Source: an uncultured Ruminococcus sp. | GTDB taxonomy: Bacteria > Bacillota > Clostridia > Lachnospirales > Lachnospiraceae | Assembly (NCBI GenBank): GCA_934359255.1 | Contig: CAKRLG010000027.1 | Coordinates: 1 to 26,647, forward strand | Length of the DNA: 26,647 bases | Direction of reading: 5' to 3' | Notes under the pieces: model-generated | What the model was told of the DNA's origin: nothing | Databases searched by the model: none | What the model saw: only the letters and a program-made list of their open reading frames with translations | Part shown: positions 15,626 to 23,474 of the stretch, piece after piece | Numbering within the stretch: the first letter of the stretch is position 1 | How the letters are laid out: every line of letters starts with the position of its first letter | Program-made: the position numbers and the translations under genes

Positions 15626-15840
15626 TTGGCTAACGCACAGCAGCCGCCCCTTGCTTCGCTCCTGCAGGCAACACTGTGTGGGCGCTTAGGGGAAGCTTTG
15701 AAATCCGACGCTTACGTAGACTTTCGCGAGGGTCAGCCGACCCTCGTGAATTTAGTCGAAGTTAGCGGCTAGTTCAAAGTTCCCCTGCCCACGTTGCCAG
15801 CAGGAGCGAAGCAAGGGGCGGCTGCGTCCCCATTAGCCAA
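15626..15840. repeat. Large foldback element, copy 2 of 3
   Basis: The outermost 8 bp (15626-15633 with 15833-15840) and a perfect 26-bp stretch (about 15640-15665 with 15799-15824) form the arms. Inside, GTGGGC (15678-15683) pairs with GCCCAC (15787-15792), AGGGGAA (15688-15694) with TTCCCCT (15780-15786), CTTTGAA (15696-15702) with TTCAAAG (15773-15779), CGCT (15709-15712) with AGCG (15764-15767) and GACT (15719-15722) with AGTC (15754-15757). The apex hairpin is 15723-15750. Conserved unpaired motifs are ATCC, TTACG and CGAAGTTA. It ends 12 bp before the stop end of the minus-strand Rrf2 gene. No frame or transposase is inside. Confidence 0.88.
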
Positions 15841-15852
15841 CACTCTCATATT

Positions 15853-16284
15853 TTAAATAATGTAGTTCCCCACATCCGTAGTATCAACCAGCAAATCCGC
15901 AATCGTAATCCCGTCGAAATACTCCGTGATCACCTTGTATGCTCCCTCCCACATTTTCAGGGTCTTGCAGACAGCGATTCTCTCGCACTGATTCGGCTCA
16001 TGTTCCAGACAGGCTACCGGTGCCAGAGATCCTTCTGTCAACCGAAGGATACTTCCGATCGTATATTCTGACGGATCCTTCAACAGCTGATAACCGCCTC
16101 CCTTTCCTCTCAGCGAACGCACAAACCCGTTCTTACTCAGGGAAGCCACAATAGCCTCCAGATACTTCTCTGAAATCTCCTGTCTTTTTGCTATATCCAT
16201 CAACGGAATATACTCTCCCGTATTATGTTCTGCCAGATCCAACATTACACGGATCGCATAACGCCCTCTTGTCGATATTTTCAT
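15853..16284 (-). CDS. Rrf2-family transcriptional regulator, possibly Fe-S sensing
   Basis: This 143-residue protein opens with the Rrf2 signature (MKISTRGRYAIRVMLDLAEH), an N-terminal winged helix with recognition segment SEKYLEAIVASLSKNGFV and the wing RGKGGGYQL. Three cysteines (about 93, 101 and 107, spaced C-x7-C-x5-C) resemble the cluster ligands of IscR/NsrR, so an iron-sulfur cofactor is possible. Other Rrf2 members such as CymR lack these cysteines. GGAGG precedes the ATG. It stands alone: no isc or suf genes adjoin it. Its target genes are unknown. Confidence 0.9.
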   Translation of the reverse strand: MKISTRGRYAIRVMLDLAEHNTGEYIPLMDIAKRQEISEKYLEAIVASLSKNGFVRSLRGKGGGYQLLKDPSEYTIGSILRLTEGSLAPVACLEHEPNQCERIAVCKTLKMWEGAYKVITEYFDGITIADLLVDTTDVGNYII

Positions 16285-16386
16285 GCTATAACCTCCATAT
16301 TTCCTATATACCTAGTTTACCACAAGGTTATTATGATTTTCAAGAGGGAATTTCTTTTTTTGCATTATCTGTTTCCAAAAAAACAG

Positions 16387-16437
16387 AAAAAGTCGTTGCA
16401 AAACAGTTCTCAATAACTTCTCTGCTTTGCAACAACT
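16387..16437 (-). terminator. Terminator of the thiW-thiM-thiE operon
   Basis: AGTCGTTGCAAAACAG (16391-16406) pairs with CTGCTTTGCAACAACT (16422-16437), two mismatches, loop of 15. On the minus strand a run of five U follows. It lies 36 bases beyond the thiE stop. Confidence 0.85.
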
Positions 16438-16473
16438 TCTCTTTTTTTATCCATATATTCAAAATCTTACATC

Positions 16474-17109
16474 TTATCCCCGCAGCTCACCCACATGCTC
16501 TTTCAGCCGTGCCGCTGCTGCCTTCGGGTCTTCCGCTTTCATAATGGCGGAAACGACAGCCACACCTGCCATCTTACCGCCTTTCAGGATGTCCATATTT
16601 CCATCATTCAAGCCTCCGATCGCCACCGCAGGAATCGGTACACTCTGGCAGATCTCATTCAGTGTTTCCACGGAAGTACGGATCGTGACTACCTTTGTCG
16701 TTGTCGGGAAAATCGCTCCCACACCCAGATAATCCGCACCATCCTCATACGCCTTTTTCGCCGCTTCCACGGTCTTTGCCGTAGCACCCACGATCTTGTC
16801 CGGACCGAGCAATTTTCTCGCCACGGCTACCGGAAGATCTGAGGAACCCACATGGACACCGGCGGCATCACAGGCGATTGCCACATCCACACGATCATCG
16901 ATGATCAGTGGAATCTGATAGCGGTCGGTGATTGTCTTTACCTTCATTGCCTTCTCCAGATATTCCCGTCCGCCGCAGTTTTTCTCCCGCAGCTGCACCA
17001 GCGTTACACCACCCTGGCATGCCTCTTCGATCGTTTTGTAAAATGTTTCCTCTGTATGATAGGTGCTGTCTGTCACCAGATATAACGTCATATCCAAATC
17101 TTTTTTCAT
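16474..17109 (-). CDS. Thiamine phosphate synthase ThiE
   Basis: This 211-residue TIM-barrel enzyme joins hydroxymethylpyrimidine diphosphate to thiazole phosphate to make thiamine monophosphate. Family motifs are TLYLVTDS, GVTLVQLREKN, LIIDDRVDVAIA, GVHVGSSDLP, YLGVGAIFPTTTK and VAIGGL. Length is normal. It is the last gene after thiM (62-bp gap). No pyrimidine kinase (thiD) or thiazole biosynthesis gene is in the window, so the operon is a salvage unit that needs HMP-PP from elsewhere. Confidence 0.96.
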   Translation of the reverse strand: MKKDLDMTLYLVTDSTYHTEETFYKTIEEACQGGVTLVQLREKNCGGREYLEKAMKVKTITDRYQIPLIIDDRVDVAIACDAAGVHVGSSDLPVAVARKLLGPDKIVGATAKTVEAAKKAYEDGADYLGVGAIFPTTTKVVTIRTSVETLNEICQSVPIPAVAIGGLNDGNMDILKGGKMAGVAVVSAIMKAEDPKAAAARLKEHVGELRG

Positions 17110-17171
17110 ATCGGTTTCTTCTTTCCTTCCCGCATTTTTTCATGAATGTTGCAAATATTTCTGTTCTCGCG

Positions 17172-18005
17172 CTATCTTCCGATTTCCCGTATCCGGATTC
17201 CGGCTTCCAGTTCTTTCTGTGTCATTCCTGCCACTGCATCCAGAAGTTCCATCTGAAAGCTTCCAGGTCCTTTTGACCTCTTCACAGCGATCTCCCCGGC
17301 GATTCCCATCACCGAGGTTCCAAGTAATGCTGCCGAAAACGGATCTCCCTGTGCCAGAAAAGCCGCTGAAAGCGCACCCACCATACATCCGGTTCCTGTG
17401 ATTCCGGAAAGCTCCGGCACACCATTTTCCAGGATCAGACATCTTTCCTGATCCACCAGCAGATCTCTTGCGCCGGTGGCAAGAAGTACACTTCCTGTTC
17501 TTTTTGAAACTTTGCGGAAAATTTCCTTTCGCTCTTCCTCATTGTCTCCGGTCATGGCATCTTCCACTCCGGCATCAATACCTGTTCCGTGAAACGGCTG
17601 TCCGGCGATTGCAAGCAGTTCGGAAATATTTCCCTTCAGAATCTGTATCTTTCCTTTTTCGATCAGTTCCATGGCAAGTTTCATCCGGATCTTACTGCAG
17701 GATACTCCCACAAGATCCAGCAGTACCGGAATCCCTTCTTTTGCCGCTGTCTGTGCAGAACGCTTCATGGATTCTATCCGCACATCTGTGATATTTCCAA
17801 GATTCAGCATCAATGCTCCTGCGGTCTTTGTGATTTCTTCCACCTCCATCGGATGCTCTGCCATCATAGGTCTTGCACCCACCGCAAGGATCATGTTGGC
17901 ACATCCGTGGATGGAAATCGGATTTGTGATACAGTGAATCAGTGGCTGGTTTCGTTTTGTTGCATCACGCACGCTCTTCAGCTGATTTTCTAACTGTTTT
18001 ATCAT
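17172..18005 (-). CDS. Hydroxyethylthiazole kinase ThiM
   Basis: This 277-residue ribokinase-like enzyme phosphorylates 4-methyl-5-hydroxyethylthiazole with ATP. Markers are PLIHCITNPISIHGCANM, ARPMMAEHP, LMLNLGNIT, LLDLVGVSCS, ILKGNISEL, and the active-site GITGTGCMVGAL with the conserved Cys. I place the start at the ATG 18005, with GGAG nine bases upstream; a TTG at 18020 is unlikely. It overlaps the end of thiW by 41 bp. It supplies ThiE with thiazole phosphate from the thiazole taken up by ThiW. Confidence 0.95.
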   Translation of the reverse strand: MIKQLENQLKSVRDATKRNQPLIHCITNPISIHGCANMILAVGARPMMAEHPMEVEEITKTAGALMLNLGNITDVRIESMKRSAQTAAKEGIPVLLDLVGVSCSKIRMKLAMELIEKGKIQILKGNISELLAIAGQPFHGTGIDAGVEDAMTGDNEEERKEIFRKVSKRTGSVLLATGARDLLVDQERCLILENGVPELSGITGTGCMVGALSAAFLAQGDPFSAALLGTSVMGIAGEIAVKRSKGPGSFQMELLDAVAGMTQKELEAGIRIREIGR

Positions 18006-18522
18006 AAACTTTTGCTCCAAGACTTCTCTGAAATTTTGCCAGCAGTCCTGCTTTGCTCAGTGCTTTCAGGAACACATATGCTGCTGCACCACCCATGATC
18101 GTTGCTGAAATAAACATCGGGGTGTAGAAAAATGCATTTAACCCGTCTCTTCCCATGATAAATGCCATCACCGGGTAAGAAACCAGTGATCCGATGATAC
18201 CGGTTCCAAAGATTTCTCCCAGTACCGCACAGATGATCTTGCCGCCGGATAAACGATAAAAAACACCGGATAAAAATGCACCAAATACAGCCCCGGTCAG
18301 TGCAAGTGGCGGAATTCCCATAAATAACATACGGATTACACCGATCATCGTTGCACAAAGCAGGGAGTACCACGGTCCCATCAGTACCGAGCATACAATA
18401 TTGATCAGATGCGCTGTCGGGCACATTCCCTCGATACGAAGGATCGGGGAGATAACCACTCCGATTGCTACCATCATAGCCAGCATTACCATGCGAAATG
18501 TGTTCAGTCTTTGTTTTTCCAT
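17965..18522 (-). CDS. Thiazole ECF transporter S component ThiW
   Basis: This 185-residue membrane protein has about six helices and the ThiW motifs VVISPILRIEGMCPTAHLIN and GPWYSLLCATMIGVIRM, which form the thiazole-binding membrane core. The start at 18522 follows GAGAGG by eight bases; upstream in-frame codons to 18630 encode no conserved sequence. It is the first gene of the TPP-controlled operon and overlaps thiM by 41 bp. The S component would dock on a shared ECF ATPase module encoded elsewhere. Confidence 0.93.
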   Translation of the reverse strand: MEKQRLNTFRMVMLAMMVAIGVVISPILRIEGMCPTAHLINIVCSVLMGPWYSLLCATMIGVIRMLFMGIPPLALTGAVFGAFLSGVFYRLSGGKIICAVLGEIFGTGIIGSLVSYPVMAFIMGRDGLNAFFYTPMFISATIMGGAAAYVFLKALSKAGLLAKFQRSLGAKVYDKTVRKSAEERA

Positions 18523-18920
18523 TTTTGTTTTCCTCTCTTGTTTTCCGGGAAAACCTGTCTTTTTCTTTTGTGGGCAGAAAAAAGCACAGTTTCCCTGTTT
18601 TTCGGTCGAAGTTTCATTACTTCCTCTCACTCCGAAACACGGATTCCCATCGCTTTTTTCTGTATGCCGGATCTCAGGGCGCTCCCCCTCAGATCCACCT
18701 GCATCTGCCCTGTCCGTACACAGTCTGTGTTATCTGAACATTTGCTGCAAAATGCCTGCAAGTACAGTCTCTTATTTTTTAAAGGCCGGAAAAACTGATG
18801 ACAACTGGATTTCCTGCAAATGAAACGAGATAAAATACGCTTCGCGAATTTTACTCGTTATCGCGGCAGTCGCCAAAGTCCATGCTTGCATGAGACCTTG
18901 GCTCGTTGCTCGCGTAATGT
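18523..18920 (-). other. Long structured leader between the TPP terminator and thiW
   Basis: About 400 bases of apparently untranslated leader lie between the TPP terminator and thiW. On either strand one can draw three hairpins: 18824-18859 (AACGAG/CTCGTT plus TAAAAT/ATTTTA plus CGC/GCG), 18873-18901 (CCAA/TTGG, GTC/GAC, CATG/CATG) and 18669-18696 (GGATCT/AGATCC, AGGG/CCCT). No coding frame with a ribosome site is convincing. The role is unknown. Confidence 0.5.
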
Positions 18921-18954
18921 AAAAACATCTGCCCGCACTCACACGGACAGATGT
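18921..18954 (-). terminator. Terminator of the TPP riboswitch
   Basis: ACATCTGCCCG (18925-18935) pairs with CGGACAGATGT (18944-18954), one mismatch, with an 8-base loop and five U following on the minus strand. It lies about 15 bases past the aptamer and is the likely TPP-dependent stop signal. Confidence 0.85.
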
Positions 18955-18969
18955 ACATTCTTTCGATAT

Positions 18970-19050
18970 GTATTCCCTCCGTTGGCATTACCCAAATCAG
19001 GTGCGGTCGAAGATCTATCTTCCTCTCAGCCTGTCACACAAGCTCCCGTT
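18970..19050 (-). promoter_or_regulatory. TPP riboswitch (THI box)
   Basis: The minus strand carries the two hallmark THI-box blocks: GCTGAGAGGA near 19021-19030, and ACCTGATTTGGGTAATGCCA at 18982-19001 followed by ACGGAGGGAA. A short variable arm with GATAGATCTTC lies between them. Thiamine pyrophosphate binding should favour the terminator at 18921-18954 and shut off thiW-thiM-thiE. Outer boundaries are approximate. Confidence 0.95.
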
Positions 19051-19064
19051 CTTTATTCTCAGTT

Positions 19065-19093
19065 ATCATAGCACCAACCTGTAAAAATGTCAA
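19065..19093 (-). promoter_or_regulatory. Promoter of the thi operon
   Basis: On the minus strand TTGACA (19088-19093) and TATGAT (19065-19070) are 17 bases apart. The transcript would start near 19058, just ahead of the TPP aptamer, and 40 bases after the MATE gene stop. Confidence 0.75.
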
Positions 19094-19099
19094 ACAGGA

Positions 19100-20446
19100 T
19101 CAGGCACTTTTTCTTTTTTGTTTTTCCTTCCTTTTCAGCCATCCGAACGCAATCATACAGATGATCACCGACAGCAGCGAACCGGTCGCCGTAGCCAGTC
19201 CCATCGGAAACAGCGTATCCGGGAAGATCTTTGAAGTCAGGTAAACGCCCGGAATACGGACACAGAGAATCGCAATCAGGTTGTGGATAAACGAAATCTC
19301 TGATTTTCCATAAGCACAGAAATAACCGCTGAAACTGAAGTGTACCCCTGCAAAAATACAATCCCAGATATATCCACGGATATACTGCGCCCCCAGCAAA
19401 ATGACCGTCGCATCCGTGGTAAACAATCCTACCACCGGTCCTGCAATAATCTGGATCAGCAATGACACAATGAGTCCGAAGCCAACCGCAATTCCCATTG
19501 CATACCGGAGAATTTGATCCGCTCGTTCATATTTGCCGGCTCCCATGTTCTGTGCTCCCAGTGCAGACACTGTGGAGAGCATCGAAGATGGCACCAGGAA
19601 CAGGAAACTGATGATTTTTTCCACGATTCCTACTGCTGCAGCTGCACTCAGTCCCCTGCGGTTTGCAATGATCGTAATAATGATAAACGCCACCTGGATA
19701 AATCCGTCCTGTGCCGCGATGGGGACACCGATTTTGAGCACCTGCCCCATCGTTACCCGTTCTGGTCGAAAATCTGCTCTTTTTACGGAGATCCCTGTCT
19801 GTTTTTTCAAGATCACCCAGAGCGATACGATCACACTGATCGTCTGTGAGAGCGTGGTTCCCAGTGCCGCACCTGCGGGTCCCATGTGAAGTGCCCCGAT
19901 AAATACATAATCCAGCGCAATATTTGCCGCACAGGCAATCGCAATAAAATACATTGGGCTCTTCGAATCCCCAAGCCCCCGGAAAATCGATGCAATTACG
20001 TTATATGCAGTAATAAATGGAATACCGATAAAACAAATGGTCAGATAGTCCACCGTTCCTTCTACCGCTTCTGCCGGTGTGGACATCACACGCACAATCG
20101 GATGCACCAGAACCAGTAAAACAACTGCCAGGACCAACGAAGCACCCACAAAAAGTATAGCGGTATTACCAACTACTTTCGATGCTTTTTTTGTATCCCG
20201 GGCGCCCACCGCCCTTCCAATATTTACTGTCGTTCCCATCGCAAGACCAACGATCATCACCGTCAGCATATGCATTACCTGACTACCGATCGATACCGCC
20301 GTCGTGCTTGCCACACCATCAAACTGCCCAACAATAAACAAATCCGCCATTCCGTACAAGGTCTGTAAAAAATACGAGAACAGATAAGGAAGTGAGAAAT
20401 ACACAATATTTTTCCACACACTTCCCGATGTAAGATCTCTTTCCAT
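19100..20446 (-). CDS. MATE-family multidrug/cation antiporter
   Basis: This 448-residue protein has twelve predicted membrane helices in two homologous halves, the standard MATE length. The N-terminal region reads LTSGSVWKNIVYFSLPYLFSYFLQTLYGMADLFIVGQF, and the second half begins near GVPIAAQDGF, followed by the ALGAQNMGAGKYERA motif. MATE proteins export cationic compounds with Na+ or H+. AAGGAGT precedes the ATG. The promoter upstream has the 19-base spacer and dyad of MerR-controlled efflux genes, so it is probably induced by a bound drug or oxidant. No merR gene is in the window. The substrate is unknown. Confidence 0.93.
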   Translation of the reverse strand: MERDLTSGSVWKNIVYFSLPYLFSYFLQTLYGMADLFIVGQFDGVASTTAVSIGSQVMHMLTVMIVGLAMGTTVNIGRAVGARDTKKASKVVGNTAILFVGASLVLAVVLLVLVHPIVRVMSTPAEAVEGTVDYLTICFIGIPFITAYNVIASIFRGLGDSKSPMYFIAIACAANIALDYVFIGALHMGPAGAALGTTLSQTISVIVSLWVILKKQTGISVKRADFRPERVTMGQVLKIGVPIAAQDGFIQVAFIIITIIANRRGLSAAAAVGIVEKIISFLFLVPSSMLSTVSALGAQNMGAGKYERADQILRYAMGIAVGFGLIVSLLIQIIAGPVVGLFTTDATVILLGAQYIRGYIWDCIFAGVHFSFSGYFCAYGKSEISFIHNLIAILCVRIPGVYLTSKIFPDTLFPMGLATATGSLLSVIICMIAFGWLKRKEKQKRKSA

Positions 20447-20502
20447 GTTTCTACTCCTTTGTTTCTCTGATACTTTCCATCAGTAAAGTTCTTTTCTGGT
20501 TT

Positions 20503-20533
20503 ATATTAAACCTTATAACCGTTGTAAAGTCAA
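20503..20533 (-). promoter_or_regulatory. MerR-type promoter of the MATE gene
   Basis: On the minus strand TTGACT (20528-20533) and TAATAT (20503-20508) are 19 bases apart. The spacer is occupied by an imperfect dyad: CTTTACAAC and GTTATAAGG about a central G (20511-20529), seven of nine positions symmetric. Over-long spacers with such a dyad are the mark of MerR-family activators. An ordinary reading with TTTAAT at 17 bases is also possible. Confidence 0.65.
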
Positions 20534-20686
20534 CGGTAATCCATATTTTTTCCTTGTGTTCATGCTATTCTGCTGCCTTTCATGCATCCACGCATCTTTG
20601 TTTGTTGCTCGCGCCTGCGGCGGTTGCCTGCGACATCTACCTTGTATGTCACAGTGTGCATCCTCGCTGAGCACTTTCCTGTAACT
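20534..20686. other. Intergenic region, no gene seen
   Basis: A GC-richer stretch with short inverted repeats (GCGACAT/ATGTCAC near 20631-20654) and no supported reading frame. It separates the MATE promoter from the glucosidase terminator. Confidence 0.4.
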
Positions 20687-20722
20687 CAAAAAGCGCAGCA
20701 GTTCAGCAAACTGCCACGCTTT
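20687..20722 (-). terminator. Terminator of the alpha-glucosidase gene
   Basis: AAAGCG (20690-20695) pairs with CGCTTT (20717-20722) and GCAGTT (20698-20703) with AACTGC (20709-20714), loop of five. Five U follow on the minus strand. It starts four bases past the stop codon. Confidence 0.85.
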
Positions 20723-20726
20723 GTCC

Positions 20727-22358
20727 TTATCCTATTTCAATCATCCACGCCTCATAGGCTCCCAGAATCCATGTCTCTTTTCCAAGTCGATTCTGTCCCT
20801 GATTATGTATCAGTATTTTCCCGTCAGTCAGGTCTTCGGTTGCTTCCATTTGCGCCTCGTGATCTGTAAAATTGCAGATCACAACAATTTTCTTCCCATC
20901 CAGGGTTCTTTCATAAGCAAAAATTTCCGGATGTTCCTTATCCAGCAACTGGAATTTTCCATAAATCAGTATATCATTATTTTTCCGTAAAGCGATCAAC
21001 GTTTTATAGTAATAAAACAGAGAGTCCGGATCTTTCCTGCTGTTTTCCACATTGATTTCTTTGTAATTCCCATTGACGGATAACCATGGCGTTCCTGTCG
21101 TAAATCCCGCATGTTTCTGCAAATTCCACTGCATCGGTGTTCTGGCATTGTCTCTGCTGTTTCTCAGCAGATAGCTCATAATTTTTTCCTCACTCCATCC
21201 CAGTTCCTGTTTTTCTTTCGCAAAGTTTACAGATTCTATATCCTGATACTGGGAGATTTTGGTATTTGCTACATTGGTCATTCCAATCTCGTCCCCCTGA
21301 TAAAGATATGGGGTTCCTTTCATACCATATAAGAGAGTTGCAAGCATTTTACCGCTTTGTTCCCGATATTCCGGTGTATCATTTCCGAATCTTGAAATTG
21401 CTCTCGGATAATCATGATTTCCCCAGAATAAACTGTTCCAGCCAATCTCATCCAGACCCGTCTGCCAGCTTTCCATAACTGTTTTCAGCTGGGGCAGTGT
21501 ATATTCTTTCGGATCCCAGTTCCCGCTTCGAACTCCATCGATGTCCATAAGTTTAAACTGAAATACCATATCCAGTTCTTTCCGCTCCGGATTGGAATAT
21601 TCTTTGGCCATCTCCAATGTTGTTCCGCCGGTTTCTCCCACTGTCAAAACATCATTCCGCAAACCAAACGTATTTTTTGTCATTTCCTGCAGATAGGTAT
21701 GAATCTGTGGAGACTGCTGGTCATTTCCACCATGACCATCTTTTACAATATTATCAATCGCATCCAGTCGGAATCCCCGGATTCCTTTGTCCATCCAGAA
21801 ACGAATCATGGCATACAGTTCCTGCCGCATGTTTTCGTTTTTCCAGTTCAGATCCGGCTGCTGGATACTGAAGGTATGATAATAATATTCCTTTACCTGA
21901 GGAACCCACTCCCACACGTTTCCACCAAAGAAAGCGGCTGATCCTTCCGGTGGCTGATCCGCCGTTCCTTCTTCCCAGATATAATAATCATGATACTTTC
22001 CATTGCGATCTTTGCAGGCTTCCAGAAACCAGGGATGTTCATGGGAGCAATGGTTCAAAACCAGATCCATCATAACAATGATATCTCTCTTTTCACACTC
22101 CTGGATCATTTCTTCCAGATCTGCCATGGTTCCAAAATCTTTCAGAATCGCATAATAATCACTGATGTCATATCCATTGTCATAATTTGGAGAATCATTG
22201 AACGGGGAAATCCAGATTGCTCCTATCCCCAGTTCCTGAAGATAATCCAGCTTACTGATAATTCCCTGAAAATCTCCAATACCGTCTCCGTTACTGTCGC
22301 AAAAACTTCTTGTATAAATCTGATACGCTGTTAAATGATGCCACCATTTTTTCTCCAT
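20727..22358 (-). CDS. GH13 alpha-glucosidase (oligo-1,6-glucosidase/maltase family)
   Basis: This 543-residue cytoplasmic enzyme has the GH13 barrel. Region I is MDLVLNHCSHEHPWF, region II GFRLDAIDNI with the nucleophile Asp (about 197), region III VGETGG with the acid Glu (about 240), and region IV WGNHDYPR with the third Asp (about 312). Length and order fit subfamily GH13_31, which hydrolyses short alpha-glucosides from the non-reducing end. Ala after the nucleophile, where isomaltases have Val, leans toward alpha-1,4 substrates; this is a family rule, not proof. The start at 22358 has AGGAG upstream. It is divergent from an AraC regulator that probably controls it. Confidence 0.93.
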   Translation of the reverse strand: MEKKWWHHLTAYQIYTRSFCDSNGDGIGDFQGIISKLDYLQELGIGAIWISPFNDSPNYDNGYDISDYYAILKDFGTMADLEEMIQECEKRDIIVMMDLVLNHCSHEHPWFLEACKDRNGKYHDYYIWEEGTADQPPEGSAAFFGGNVWEWVPQVKEYYYHTFSIQQPDLNWKNENMRQELYAMIRFWMDKGIRGFRLDAIDNIVKDGHGGNDQQSPQIHTYLQEMTKNTFGLRNDVLTVGETGGTTLEMAKEYSNPERKELDMVFQFKLMDIDGVRSGNWDPKEYTLPQLKTVMESWQTGLDEIGWNSLFWGNHDYPRAISRFGNDTPEYREQSGKMLATLLYGMKGTPYLYQGDEIGMTNVANTKISQYQDIESVNFAKEKQELGWSEEKIMSYLLRNSRDNARTPMQWNLQKHAGFTTGTPWLSVNGNYKEINVENSRKDPDSLFYYYKTLIALRKNNDILIYGKFQLLDKEHPEIFAYERTLDGKKIVVICNFTDHEAQMEATEDLTDGKILIHNQGQNRLGKETWILGAYEAWMIEIG

Positions 22359-22439
22359 CTTTTGTTTCTCCTGTGTCTTGTGTTTCTTGCTTGATTTTTT
22401 GTGATGCATAATTCATGCTTTCTTTTTCTTTTCCATACC

Positions 22440-22469
22440 ATTATAATGATTTTATATCATATATTCTAA
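22440..22469 (-). promoter_or_regulatory. Promoter of the alpha-glucosidase gene
   Basis: On the minus strand TTAGAA (22464-22469) and TATAAT (22440-22445) are 18 bases apart. The weak -35 fits a need for an activator. On the plus strand TATAAT near 22488-22493 probably serves the divergent araC-type gene. Confidence 0.55.
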
Positions 22470-22520
22470 CTCAATTTTACATTTTACTATAATTATTTTG
22501 ACTTTTCAGGAGATCATACA

Positions 22521-23408
22521 ATGAAAATAAAAGTACCTTATGGAATGAAAGACTACACTATCCACGGCACCGAACTGGAACCCTTTCATATTTATCATCA
22601 GATTTACGAGCACGGCGGACTACAGGTCCCTTTTCACTGGCACAAAGAGATGGAATGGATCTGGGTAGAAAAAGGTTCCTTGAAACTGACCCTTGGCACA
22701 CAGTGTAAAATTCTTCAGGAGCAGGATTTTGTGATGATCAACAGTTATGAACTGCATCAGCTGCGAAGCATCGGCAACACATCTTCGATTCATCATGCCC
22801 TGGTGTTTTTACCGGATATGCTTGCTTTTTCTTACCCGGATCAGTGTCAGATTTCTTATATAGACCCGCTCCTCTCCCGCCAGCTGCTGCTTCCTTCTTT
22901 TTTGCCAAAAAATCTGTCTTGTATGTCATCTGTTCGTAGCATTTTTCAGGAACTTCTGGTTCTTTATGATACCAGGCCTTCCGGCTGGCAGTTACTTTTA
23001 AAAAATAATCTTTACCGTATTCTGGTCATTTTGTTTTCGGAAAATCTGTTGCAACCTTCACCCGCAAACCGTTCCTTACAGACACGGGAAAATCAATACA
23101 AGCAAATTCTCCGCTACATTCAGGAACATTACGACAGAAAAATTTATCTGGAAGACCTGGCTGCTTCTCTGGACATGAATCCACAGTACTTCTGCCGTTT
23201 TTTCAAGAAACAATTTCAGATGACTCCGATGACCTATATCAACTATTATCGCACCCTTCAGGCGGCTGAACTCCTGCAGCACAGTTCTCTCTCTGTTCTG
23301 GAAGTCGGTCTTCGCACAGGTTTTGAAAATCCCAGCTATTTTGCAAAAACATTTCGAAAATATTATAACTGCTCACCGGCAGAATACCGAAAATTTTCAG
23401 TATTTTAA
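22521..23408 (+). CDS. AraC-family transcriptional regulator
   Basis: This 295-residue protein has an N-terminal cupin-like sensing domain (about 15-165; FHWHKEMEWIWVEKGSLKLT) and a C-terminal double helix-turn-helix (about 195-292; YLEDLAASLDMNPQYFCRFFKKQF, then VGLRTGFENPSYFAKTFRKYY and the closing CSPAEYRK). It is read divergently from the alpha-glucosidase gene across about 160 bp. Such AraC proteins usually activate a neighbouring sugar gene when the sugar binds the cupin. The ligand is probably an alpha-glucoside, by context only. CAGGAG precedes the ATG. Confidence 0.93.
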   Translation: MKIKVPYGMKDYTIHGTELEPFHIYHQIYEHGGLQVPFHWHKEMEWIWVEKGSLKLTLGTQCKILQEQDFVMINSYELHQLRSIGNTSSIHHALVFLPDMLAFSYPDQCQISYIDPLLSRQLLLPSFLPKNLSCMSSVRSIFQELLVLYDTRPSGWQLLLKNNLYRILVILFSENLLQPSPANRSLQTRENQYKQILRYIQEHYDRKIYLEDLAASLDMNPQYFCRFFKKQFQMTPMTYINYYRTLQAAELLQHSSLSVLEVGLRTGFENPSYFAKTFRKYYNCSPAEYRKFSVF

Positions 23409-23442
23409 AAAAGCCACAGGCGCGAAACCTGTGGCTTTTTTT
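23407..23442. terminator. Bidirectional terminator between the AraC and GGGtGRT genes
   Basis: AAAAAGCCACAGG (about 23408-23420) pairs with CCTGTGGCTTTTT (23428-23440), loop of seven, with T-runs on both strands. It serves the converging AraC (plus) and GGGtGRT (minus) genes. Confidence 0.9.
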
Positions 23443-23474
23443 ACGTTTGGACACAAAATTTTTAATTTTTTATC

